Below are positions 35,283-44,634 of a stretch of 64,000 nt of DNA, piece after piece. The stretch covers positions 1 to 64,000 of the forward strand of contig JAECUM010012922.1 of assembly GCA_016617855.1 (NCBI GenBank), in the 5' to 3' direction. The number at the start of each line of letters is the position of its first letter. Positions within the stretch are counted from its first letter, which is position 1. A program made the position numbers and the translations under genes. This DNA comes from Megalonaias nervosa (Eukaryota; Mollusca; Bivalvia; Unionida; Unionidae). The notes under the pieces are model-generated. The model was not told where the DNA came from, ran no database searches, and saw nothing but the letters and a program-made list of their open reading frames with translations.

Positions 35283-36239
35283 TCAGTGACGACGACGAGA
35301 TAGAACACTACCTTCTACTAGTTTTTGAGTTATAGTTCGGGCTTCTTCACCCGCTAATTCTTTCAACAGTTCATTTGAAGCTTGATTTATTATTTTGCTG
35401 ACATTTACTGGCATCACATCTGTGCAGGCCAGTATTACTGACCGTGGTTCCAGAGCGCGCTGCTAGAGAGCACGTGGTTCCAGAGCGCGCTGCTAGAGAG
35501 CATTTGACGCAGCTTTCCCTTTCTCCTCCCTTGTTTCAGATCTAGTTTTACACCTGATTTTCTCCTTTCTTCTGCTGCTTTTCAAGCTGACGTTTCATTT
35601 CATTCAAGTCTTTTCCCCCTTTGCTGGTCTACTCTTACAGCATGTTCTTCTACAGCTTAGTTAAAGATTTCAAAATTATTGACCTTTTCCTTGGATTTGA
35701 ACTTGCTGAGTATTACTAACAACTCAGTATACCTCTTGAACCTAATCGGCAGCTTTTAGACTATAAATATGTTCGGGTTTTGCAAATTGATCTCTACTAC
35801 CGTATCCAAACGCGGCAATATCAAGTATTTGGTCTTTATCCATGATAGCGGTAATATCTTCCTCAATAAATTCATCTATGATGTTTGTTCTAAAACGCGA
35901 AGTTCACTCCGCTGGTGGTGGTTAACTTCGTGTTGCTGGGGTGCCGGTTGAGCGCGTTCAAGACATTAAGCAATATCGGCTGGTAAAGGCTCAAGAGATT
36001 TTTGTGTTGCCTCGGTTACTGTAACAATTTTCGTGGGTTGGTTCGACAACCGGTTTAAATAATTGCTCTGTAACTTCTGTAAATTCTGTAACTTCTGTAA
36101 TTTCCACTTGAGTTTTCTGACGCCGCTGTAGCTGCTGTTTGACAGAATCAAAGACGGGGAACTGTTTCTCAATTGCCTCTAGTAGTTGTCGAACTAGTTT
36201 AGCTGTACGAGATTTCATAGACAGAACATAATTACTCAT
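35283..36239 (-). pseudogene. conserved pre-MCP gene of element A (copy 1)
   Basis: ATG at 36,239, MSNYVLSMKSRTAKLV..., a helical N-terminal third, then a low-complexity TEVTEFTEVTEQ stretch from short tandem repeats. Further on, NIIDEFIEEDITAIMD, ILDIAAFGYGSRDQFAKPEH, and the C-terminal LLKELAGEEARTITQKLVEG ending SRRRH before the TGA at 35,283. The 'GYGSR..F.KPE..Y' block and basic C-terminus resemble a gene that precedes the MCP in related animal Polintons. Function unknown; a DNA-binding or scaffold role is a guess. At least two stops and two frameshifts. A 30-bp in-frame duplication (35,443-35,502) is present. Confidence 0.55.
35443..35502. repeat. 30-bp tandem duplication (copy 1)
   Basis: Two exact 30-bp units containing 'ttccagagcgcgctgct'. 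Copy 2 of the large repeat also has two units (44,795-44,854); copy 3 has one (54,164-54,193). Confidence 0.97.
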
Positions 36240-36278
36240 TATTATTAATATAACAACGATTTAAATACACATCACCCG

Positions 36279-36598
36279 TCAGCACACAGATTATATACTA
36301 AAATGTACTACATCAACCCGTCAAATATCGGTAAATCTAACGACGTGCTTTCTTTTAAGCGACGACTCGTTTTGTTGTGACTCAATGACAAGTCAGTTAT
36401 TTTATAACACACATGGGGGGGTCTGACCCCCCCCCCTTTTTTTTTTAAACCCGTGGACATCACCCACGATGTGGATACAAGGCTCGTATTGGCGTTTTTA
36501 ATATAAGATCTCAACATGTCGTTTAGGGCCTCGAGTTTAAAAATGGACAATTAAAAACACCAAGAAAAGGTCAGTTCACCCACCCCTACCCCGCTGCC
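36279..36598 (-). repeat. right terminal inverted repeat of element A (copy 1)
   Basis: Reverse complement of the left TIR. Contains a G7 run facing a C10 run (about 36,415-36,436) that could form a hairpin; this G/C insertion is not in the left TIR. Confidence 0.9.
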
Positions 36599-36604
36599 TT
36601 CCGA
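36599..36604. other. right target-site duplication of element A (TTCCGA)
   Basis: Same six bases as 23,347-23,352. Host-like DNA starts after it. Confidence 0.75.
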
Positions 36605-37051
36605 CCTCCAAAGGAGCCGGGCTTTGTTTATAAATGTATTTAGCTTCACAAGAGAAAGCAATTCAAGCTGACTCAGAGATTTCACCAAATTAGATATATT
36701 AAAATATCCTTGCAAATACCCCTGCAATAAAGCATCGATTATCCTTAAACTTATTTGAACAAGGGAGCAGTGAAAGTGCGTTGTTTATCTTAACACGTAC
36801 TACGGACTGCAATACAAATCCGAATAGTTTACTTAGCAAATATAGACTAAGCAACGCAGTCTATTGATTTAGAATCTCGAGTTTAATATTTGATATGAGA
36901 AAGGTGTGTAGATCTCCCAGACATCATCCTTTCATATACTTAATTGACAAAGTATACTGGATACCATAAAATTCAATCTTCCTTGCTTCAATGTTACCAT
37001 GCTTTGAGCGACCGTGGCAACACCATTGAATGGCGTATATGTCGAGATGAA

Positions 37052-37250
37052 AAGGGAGTCGCGGTAGCTCAGTTGCCATAGCTTCGAACCCGCAATATGT
37101 TAACATGGGTTCGATACCCACCCAGGCCAGCCTCAAACGGCTGTCTCCATTTGTCCTGTGGAAAGCCACTTTGCTTCCATTTCCGCGACAGGATATAGTG
37201 AATAATATGTTAAAAGTCCCTCTAAAACCAACAGAAACACAACAAAATTT
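37052..37250 (+). repeat. tRNA-derived SINE (copy 1)
   Basis: Box-A-like GGTAGCTCAGTTG at about 37,063 and box B GGTTCGATACC at about 37,108, followed by a ~120-bp body ending in an A/C-rich tail (acagaaacacaacaaaa). The acceptor stem does not close, so not a tRNA gene. Confidence 0.6.
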
Positions 37251-37645
37251 ATTTTGAAATATAATGACATCATTCAGTTTGTAAGAACGTTAATTGCTGA
37301 ATATATCTGACAATTTAGGTAAAACAATTTTACGATAGTTGTGATATTTTTTCATGCTGCTGCATATGTGTACATGAATAAATTCATACTACATACGCAT
37401 CGGGAAACACCTGATGTAGCATATGCACGGTCATTTAATTGCAAACATCTACAGGCAGTAAACTCAACAGAGCCGTGTACACATGTAAATTTTGCGGCTA
37501 TAAAAATTATAGATGTTAAATTAGCAAACATAACCAATCATTTCCTATCGTTTTAATTCAGACTAAATTGTAAAGTATCCGAGGGAAAATTAATTTTGTG
37601 TTAGAGAAGGTATACAAATATAAAGATAAATGTTCCTCTCTTAGC

Positions 37646-37650
37646 CCTCT

Positions 37651-37741
<91 letters not shown>
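37646..37741. repeat. (CT)n then (AT)n microsatellite (copy 1)
   Basis: CT 37,646-37,698, AT 37,699-37,741. Lengths differ among the three copies. Confidence 0.97.
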
Positions 37742-37742
<1 letters not shown>

Positions 37743-38392
37743 CTGAAACATTATTAAAGCTACGTTAGGAATCCAAATCACACACACACACGCAAATACG
37801 CAAATAAAGCAAAAAATTCCTACTAATATAGTATCCTTTTAAAAAATCTTAAACTAGAACAGAACTAAGCTTTATTTACCAATATAGGTCTAACAAAAAA
37901 TGTACAAATATATGTACATATTATTAATGGTGTTGTTAGAGCGGATGAAAAAGGAAAGGGTGAAAATAAATAATTTATTCAATACTTTGGACGTGATGAC
38001 CAATGTAATCAAACAGTCACTTAATTTCTTAGCAAATAAAGACGTCATTTATTTGTCTTTCATCTTAGATGTCTTACGAAGAGAGGGAGAGAGAGAGGTC
38101 ACGCTAAATGTGCGGAAAATGTTTTCTGAGAAAATGATTCTTGTAAGAAATTATGTTTGAATTGCCATTCAAAGGGTGATGTGATTATATGTCATTAGAT
38201 TCTGGCGAATATTTGTGCAAATCCGAGGCATTATAATTTGGGGGTTTTTTTATAACTCTGTCGATAGATTTGTCCCTTAACATGCCAGTCGTAAATTAAC
38301 TTCTTCATCTTGCAGACACAGTTTGTCCAAACAAACATACCACTACGCTGGGAATGTATGAAACCAAACATTAAACAATGACAAACCCAACT

Positions 38393-38394
<2 letters not shown>

Positions 38395-38474
<80 letters not shown>

Positions 38475-38807
38475 TGTGTGTGTGTGTGTGTGCGTGTGAT
38501 TTTGATGTTTAACGTAGCTGTAACAATTTTTCAGTCATATCGCTACGATGTCTGCAGTGTGACAGTTTATAGTGATGTCTAGCACTGGGGCATCATGCCG
38601 CAGACATGTGGCATGATGTCCCACCCAGTCACATTATCCTGACACCAGGCCGACCAGTCCTAATACTAACCTCTTAATGCTGAGCGTCAAGCGAGGCAGC
38701 TGTTAGTACCCTTTTTTAAGTTCTTTGGTATGACTCGGCCGGGGTTCTAACCCACGACAACCCGCATCCGAGGTGGACGCTCTAACCACTAGGCCACCGG
38801 AGCGGTG

Positions 38808-38885
<78 letters not shown>
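38395..38885 (-). repeat. Meta-SINE-like element between two (TA)n runs (copy 1)
   Basis: On the minus strand a tRNA-like head (GCTCCGGTGGCCTAGTGG with box B GGGTTAGAACCCC) starts near 38,807. A conserved body follows ('aagaggttagtattag', 'gactgggtgggacatcatg', 'tctgcggcatgatgcccca') and a tail 'gatatgactgaaaaattgtt' ends near 38,498. The body resembles Meta-domain SINEs known from bivalves. TA runs flank it (38,395-38,470 and 38,809-38,885), as if it had inserted into a TA array. Confidence 0.7.
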
Positions 38886-38890
<5 letters not shown>

Positions 38891-41107
38891 TACATTATTG
38901 TGAATAAAATTCAGGAATGCGGAAAGGTCGCGAGGAAAGTGTCCATCCTGACAAAATGCCCGTGGAACCAAATTAAACTCTGTATCAAAATTTCAAAACC
39001 TAAACAGACATTAAAAGCGTAAAAACTAGAACCTTGACTGTTAAGAACTCATGGTAAATAATCAATGTTGAGATCTGATTGTATCTTCATGAGATGAAAT
39101 AGCCTTTGTTTAAATGAAGTCTGCTTATTAATATTTTTAAACATGTACGTTTTGCAGTTGAATTTTATCCTGTATTAGTAAGATATTAAGTTGTTTTTTG
39201 TGTGATTACAGATCGTTTTGGATTTCAGTTTGCCATTATATTCATTTTCATTTTTACATGATAGTTTTACTGATGTTCAGATTTAAAGTTCCTGACAATT
39301 GTTCATTTGTATTTTTTTTAACAAATATTGTTGCCAAGACTTTTACAAAATGTATTGGCTTGAAAAGCTTAAATTTCGATGATTCTATTTTCGAAAATAT
39401 TTATATTGTGTCTCTGAAGCCACGATTGCATGATTTTGTTATTCAATACTGCTTCTCAACATGCTGTTTTACATTTTGCTTTGTAGTTCAACTATATGCT
39501 ATTCCAGAATATAGTTTTCATATTAGCTTTAAGAAAGTTCGATTTATGAAAAAATATAGATGCAGATTAAATTGATATGGTTTGGTAAGACAAATATAGC
39601 AGACAGTTTCTTATGTTACATTAACACATGGTATATTTCTCATTGTGTGGTACAAACAAGAACTATATTTTAACAAACAGGAAATCTACTTGCTGACACA
39701 GTGAACAAAAATTAACGACACGGGAAACAATCACACTACATCTTACACTTCTATAGCAGAATGCATAATCTAGCAGTTTTTAAATAATTTTCTTCACACG
39801 ATGACAGATTGCAGCAGAAAATTATAATAATTTCCTCTTCACATGCAAATATAAAACTTGTTAATATTGTTTTTCTTTGGCTGAAAGCATGCTTGTACAA
39901 TTTTGATGCAGGTTCAGTACATGTAAAACTGATATCTCTTATACTGCGATGATATCACTACCAAGCAATCTTTTACAGCACTCAGTTCGGACTGACAAAG
40001 GCGATTTCTAATATTTTCCATTCACAAGGTTTCTCAAGCAAACAACATGCGATCAAAATCCACTGTTATCGTAACGAAATGGTATGTTATATTCGTCATC
40101 ACACCTCATCGTTGCCGATTTACAGATTTAATTTATGTGTGATTTCACAAACATTAATTTCACGCTAATTAGAGCTATGTCTTCCATGTTAAAAACGAGA
40201 TAGTCAAAAATGAAAATGTACGGTGAGACTTTTATTGTAGACTTTCCAAACACATATTGGTGTAGGCAGTATTACCAAACACTTAGAGCAAGTTATGTAA
40301 CATTTATAATAAATCCAAGTCACATAAAAGCTACATTTAAAATTATAAGATTTATGTAACTTAAACCAACGATAAACAAATACGACATGGCTGAAAGAGT
40401 TGGGTCACATACAGTGATTGTAATAATAATTTTATGCCTTTGCCCATAACGTAATGGTTTCATTTCCTTTAAATGGCGGTCACCAAGTAAATATAACGGA
40501 AATTAATGCAAAGATGAAGCGGAATGCTGATGTCTATATATATGGTTGTTAAATCAAACGTATTTCTAAATGTATTCCAAGCACCTATAAGTACAAATGA
40601 CCGCAACTCTATTTTTGCTGGGAAGCAAGGAAATAAACTGCTGCCTGCTGAAAATAGTATCATAGCTAATTAGTGTCAACACAGCAATCAGACCTAAATA
40701 TGAGCCCTTCCTGCTATAAAATTGCTATATCGCGAGCGACAGGCCCAACATTTGCAATCTGAGATGCATCAATTAAGGTTTCATATCTGATCTCCGACAT
40801 GAGGTTAGACAAGTAGGGTCTAACACCTGGGCCAGATGGACCTTAGGTCTGTACAATGTTGCACAGAGATCCGCCAAAGAAGCGAGCTTAGTGCCTTCCC
40901 ACACACCCCTCCCCCAGAATAAATTTGTAAAAGAGTGGTTGAGAGCAATATCAGTATACCGAGGTAAAGGAAATGGTTTTGCCTTTGCTTATGGCAATGT
41001 CTACTTTTTTCCTAGCTTGATATATTTTCTTGGGTTTCTTGGCACCATACCAACAAAGGCATCGCAGGATATTCGAACTAAACCATAATTGCGTAAGTAG
41101 TAAGAGT

Positions 41108-41320
41108 AATTGAGGTTTTAAAACCAAAGAGGATTTTAGGTCAGAAACCCTCACCTCCTCTAAAATAAATATATTCTGATATTTTTTCACCACCTCAGAG
41201 ACCCCATCTCCCTCAAAAAACCACCCTCCTCCAAATTTTTATCTCAAAAAATGATGAAATTTTGAAACCCAAAGAGGATTCTAGACCAGAACCCTCACCC
41301 CCTCCTCAAATTTTGGAGCG
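41108..41320. repeat. direct repeat near left end of element B
   Basis: 'accaaagaggattttaggtc' and 'accctcacc' (41,108-41,165) recur as 'cccaaagaggattctagacc' and 'accctcacc' at 41,251-41,315. Could be part of the terminal region of element B. Confidence 0.6.
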
Positions 41321-41366
41321 ATGAGTTTGGTCAGATGATCCAATGACATTTATTGATAATGATCTA

Positions 41367-41846
41367 CTACTGTTGTAACCAATCTTTTTCATACCTGCTG
41401 ACTCTCATTGGTAGGATATCCGTTAACATACTGTCAATAATACGAAACTCACTTATTAAATCGTCCATATCATATTTTACACCTCGTAAATAAGATCGTA
41501 TTTGATCAAGTAATTTTTTGTAAGTTATACTTGCTGTTTTACAAGAATTTTTTTTTGTTTCAAGTTTAGGTTCAATTTTTTTAACAAGTGTTGAAAGAGA
41601 GACACCGACACCAGATATTATTAACAAAAACGGATTTAATAATGCTCCACTTGAGATTATACCAGAGCTAGTCATTAACAATGGCAAATATGATATTACT
41701 CGAAGTATTCTACGGTAGTATTTATAACATTCTTTTACACACCAGAGGTTTTTATGATAAAATTTGTAATATTGTAATAGTGCGTCAACATCTTGTTTTG
41801 GAATTTTTTCTGATATGTGATTGAAATCGATGATATGTTTTTTCAT
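41367..41846 (-). CDS. two-TM membrane protein of element B (copy 1)
   Basis: 159 codons, ATG (MKKHIIDFNH...) to stop, open. An N-terminal helical part rich in Tyr/Lys (LLQYYKFYHKNLW, YKYYRR) leads into two hydrophobic segments (about residues 48-68 and 72-90) with a short SSG turn. A C-terminal cytosolic-type helix follows with KTASITYKKLLDQIRSYL and a DLISEFRIID segment. Same plan as the element A protein at 31,681-32,109. A virion membrane or host-membrane protein is plausible; a SLATT-like 2TM fold is possible but unproven. It is the last gene at the left end of B. Confidence 0.7.
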   Translation of the reverse strand: MKKHIIDFNHISEKIPKQDVDALLQYYKFYHKNLWCVKECYKYYRRILRVISYLPLLMTSSGIISSGALLNPFLLIISGVGVSLSTLVKKIEPKLETKKNSCKTASITYKKLLDQIRSYLRGVKYDMDDLISEFRIIDSMLTDILPMRVSRYEKDWLQQ

Positions 41847-41861
41847 TATACAAATTTTTTT

Positions 41862-43162
41862 TTACACAAAAACAAAAGTTCTGGTACCAGCAATCAAATC
41901 AAGAAACTCGCGGAACTTATTATTGATAGGATCAGCTATAAACTCTCTGTATTTATCATAAACATCTGACGAAGTATTGTTATATCGTTCATCTGTTAAT
42001 ACATATTGTTTCTTTAACCAAGAGTATGAGTCAAAAGTATTTCCTACTTCACGTTCATACAAATCTGTTTCATTCACTAAATTATTGTAATCGCTTTCTG
42101 TTTTATCAATATACCCTAATACCGAACTTATTTGATCTAACGTGAAATTTTTGAGAACAAGATGTTGTCTGATAATTGCATATGCGACTATAAAATTTGC
42201 TAGCATTAATTTTTTGAGTGATTTTAGTTCAATTGTTATCAGATCAATAGCAGAAGCTACTTTTAACATTAATTTTTCATATGGTTTTGTGAGTATTTTC
42301 TCGACTTCATTGTAATAATTTCGTAATAACAATTGTTTAGAGCGCTGGATTGATGGAAATGGAATATCATCTTCTTCACTTATGTTGTAATAAGAATCAA
42401 CTTTTACTTCCATATTTGTTTGATCGACTTGATCAAAAAACTTTTCCCGCTCAATATCATTAAGATCACTAATTTCATCGTCAAAATCTTTGATTATTTT
42501 TAGAGACTTATCAACAATAATCGGCTCAAATTCTGGATCTTTTTTACGTATCATTGGCAAAATTGCGTTTGAGTACGCTTTAATAAGTAACTCCATGTCT
42601 GGTGTCATAGTAACGATTTTAATTAAGGTTTCTTTGTCGTGGTAGTACATGCCGAGATGCTTAAAAATATTTCGTTTTGAAAAACTACTATATAACTTCC
42701 TGTTTCTTTTTATTCCTATTATCACAGATTCTGCTAGTCTGTCGAGATAATCATGGCTAGCTTTTACAGATGTTTTTACATCATCTCTTTCAACGTAAGC
42801 TCGTTTTTTCATTAAGTCCGATTTTATTATCAAATCCAAATTTCCAAAATCAAGCTCGAGCAATATTTTTTTTAAATATAATTTCAACTTGTTTATGTTC
42901 TTCTAGACAATCATCAGGATGACAGTATCTTTTTATCACATAAGTTTTCTATTGCTTCTTTCAGTTGTGGCCGTCGCATATGCATAACAAGAATAAAAAA
43001 AATTTCTTCTTCTGACAATGGAGAGTTTACCATTGGAATTGGAAAATTTTTTCTAGTGTTTATTTCACGTGCCGCTAGTGACTTGTCCCCCACATTTATT
43101 TTAGGGTTAAAAATATTATCATAAAATTCTTTCGCAACGTCTATAAACTATTGTGTTGTCAT
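41862..43162 (-). pseudogene. large helical protein of element B (copy 1)
   Basis: Likely start ATG at 43,162 (MTTQ, then an in-frame TAG), reading on through FIDVAKEFYDNIFNPK and GDKSLAAREINTRK. The frame shifts at an A8 run (about 42,868-42,875) into a 341-codon open frame ending ...AGTRTFVFV. The protein is almost entirely helical and charged, with repeated KSLK-type stretches and no motif I recognise. Copy 1 also has a 2-bp deletion near 42,942. Without lesions it would be about 440 residues. It lies between the fibre and two-TM genes on the same strand, so a virion or morphogenesis role is possible. Confidence 0.6.
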
Positions 43163-43198
43163 TATTTTATAGCATCAGATTAAATTTAATCACAATGA

Positions 43199-44463
43199 TT
43201 ATACCTGATCGTCAAGTGTATATATCTGAAATGCTGGTAGTCCTGGAAACGGATGTTCAGCAGCGACAACATAAACTCTAAAATATAAGTACTTGTTGAC
43301 AGTCTTTTCTGCTGGAGTTGTAAAATATTGTGTTGTTGAAATATATGTCTTTTCTGTACTATACAATATTGTCCAGTCAATATTATCGTTTGATCCTTCC
43401 AATCGCCAATTATAAATCCGACCAACACTAGAGTTTAATCGACCTCGCAAATGAAATTGCCAAATAGCAACTGCAATGGGACATTTAATTTTAATCCAAA
43501 AATTTTCAAATTCTCCGTTTGTTGTTCACTCATTTCTATCAGAGAAAGCGTAATGAGGATAATTTTCAGGATCATATGATACTGCGCTTACCTCAAACCC
43601 AACAGTTGTCTTAAACAATATTGGAATATACCCAACATTAATTTTGGTTCGTTTTACACCACTAGACAGACTGTCAACGTACGCTTTATTTGTCAGACCG
43701 TTAGGGTAAACTGGAACGTAAGTTGTCATTATCTTGTTGGCTCTCATATTTATGTTACCTGACATTGGTCCACCAGATTTTTTAAAATATGGGGTAAGTT
43801 CTTCTTTTAACTGAGCATAACTGATAGCATCAGCATCATTAGCTGGGGGTGAGGTTGTCGGTAATCCAGTTATTTTTGAATTTGACATAGACAGGTTACC
43901 TGTCATTGTATCGCCGGCTTTGTTAAGTTTATTATCGTCAACAGATTTTAGTTGTGCATAACTTACAGCTTGTGTTTGATTTATGTTTTCTGGCGGATAT
44001 GCAGTCTCTAAATTTATAAATGTTTGTCCTGACATGTTGATATTACCTATCATAGTTCCACCGATTTTATCAAGTTTGTTATCATCCACATACCTCAACT
44101 GTGCATAACTTACCGCTTGCGTATAATTTAAGGTTGCTGGTGGATACCTGGTCTCCAAATTTATTTTTTTTTTTTCTGACATATCTAAGTTGCCGCTTAA
44201 AGTTCCGCCGGCCTTGTCTAACTTGTTGTCGTCAACTGATTTAAGTTGTGCATAACTAACAGCTTGTGTAAGGTCAACTCTCAGTGGCGGATAGGCTGTT
44301 TCTAAACCTAGTACTCGTTGATTTGACATAGATAGGTTTCCCGTCATCGTATCACCAATTTTTTTTTTAAGATACCAGATAAATCAATCTTACCGTTTGT
44401 TATTGTTGTACTTACAGCTAATGAATCTCCTACTAATGTTCCAAATTTTGTATAATAGCTCAT
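43199..44463 (-). pseudogene. fibre: tail-fibre repeats plus F5/8C domain (copy 1)
   Basis: ATG at 44,463 (MSYYTKFGTLVGDS...). After a frame break at an A10 run (44,359-44,368) comes a 273-codon open frame with five ~47-residue units. Each has G.(M/L).GN(L/I).MS, an L(E/P)T..PP stretch, and QAVSYAQLK.VDDNKL.K. This is the repeat of phage tail fibres (G.M.G.L.M....I..L......A..K.YVD). A TGA (43,526-43,528) follows FSDRNE, and the same frame reads on through GEFENFWIKIK into an F5/8C-like domain: YNWRLEGSNDNIDWTILYST, YLYFRVYVV and FQIYTLDD. Likely a trimeric attachment protein with a sugar- or lipid-binding tip. Copy 1 has the longest open repeat frame. Confidence 0.8.
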
Positions 44464-44536
44464 TATTTATTTATTGTCCTACAAAAAATTGTCAATATTA
44501 GTCAGTTTAATATAACATAAAATTATATAGCAAACA
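44464..44536. promoter_or_regulatory. divergent promoter region fibre/ATPase (copy 1)
   Basis: 73 bp between the fibre ATG (-) and ATPase ATG (+), very AT-rich, with TATA-like 'attatatag' close to the ATPase start and 'aataaataat' close to the fibre start. Identified by position and composition only. Confidence 0.35.
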
Positions 44537-44587
44537 ATGGCAAAATCGTCGATATTAAACTTTGATACACAGCGGTTGGTTGTCTAA
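44537..44587 (+). pseudogene. truncated ATPase 5' end at duplication junction (copy 1/2)
   Basis: ATG AAG-free start MAKSSILNFDTQRLVV then TAA: the first ~14 codons match the ATPase at 63,245, after which sequence of element A ('tgtctaaaatgatg') begins. This is the tandem junction itself. Confidence 0.9.
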
Positions 44588-44634
44588 AATGATGTGCTAA
44601 CACACCATAAATTAATTGAATGATCACTGGTGGG

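Larger units (their letters stand above)
23353..36598. mobile_element. Element A: 13.2-kb Polinton/Maverick with TIRs
   Basis: Defined by inverted repeats at both ends flanked by a matching 6-bp duplication. Inside are the Polinton hallmark genes: packaging ATPase, retroviral-type integrase, family-B DNA polymerase (here joined to an SF1 helicase), adenain-like protease, double-jelly-roll MCP and fibre-like proteins. All are broken. The termini start GCAGCAGGGG (left) and GGCAGCGGGG (right, minus strand), unlike the common 5'-AG start. A repeat-rich stretch (about 29.0-31.2 kb) looks like later insertion. Its right 1.37 kb is present three times because of the tandem duplication. Confidence 0.9.
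36605..41340. other. host-like spacer between elements A and B (copy 1)
   Basis: No recognised gene. Contains a tRNA-type SINE (37,052-37,250), a CT/AT microsatellite, a Meta-SINE-like element between two TA runs, and long AT-rich stretches. Open frames (37,900-38,160; 39,198-39,575, the latter from a TTG) lack any protein family. A direct repeat (41,108-41,165 and 41,251-41,315) lies near the start of element B. The boundary with B is uncertain. Confidence 0.65.
35227..44578. repeat. tandem unit copy 1 (~9.35 kb)
   Basis: First of three head-to-tail copies. Contents: right end of element A (pre-MCP gene, TIR, target duplication), host-like spacer, and left end of element B up to codon ~14 of its ATPase. 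Copies differ by scattered substitutions, microsatellite lengths and small indels only. Copy 1 carries a 2-bp deletion near 42,942 in the helical-protein gene. Confidence 0.95.

Noticed and set aside
37052..37130. Functional tRNA gene (and copies 2 and 3)
   Set aside because: Acceptor arms do not pair; SINE body and tail follow.
37900..38160. 86-codon open frame, identical in three copies
   Set aside because: No domain; identity follows from recent duplication.
39198..39575. 125-codon hydrophobic open frame in the spacer (also 48,567 and 57,906)
   Set aside because: Begins at TTG, AT-rich composition alone explains the Phe/Tyr/Ile content, no family. The threefold presence is due to the tandem duplication and is not evidence of selection.
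36605..41340. Search for a terminal inverted repeat of element B matching that of element A
   Set aside because: No similarity to the TIR of element A found; the other end of B is outside the window, so its TIR cannot be set here.
43186..43428. 80-codon minus-strand frame overlapping the F5/8C region (also 52,556 and 61,897)
   Set aside because: Shadow of the F5/8C frame, which matches a known fold pattern.
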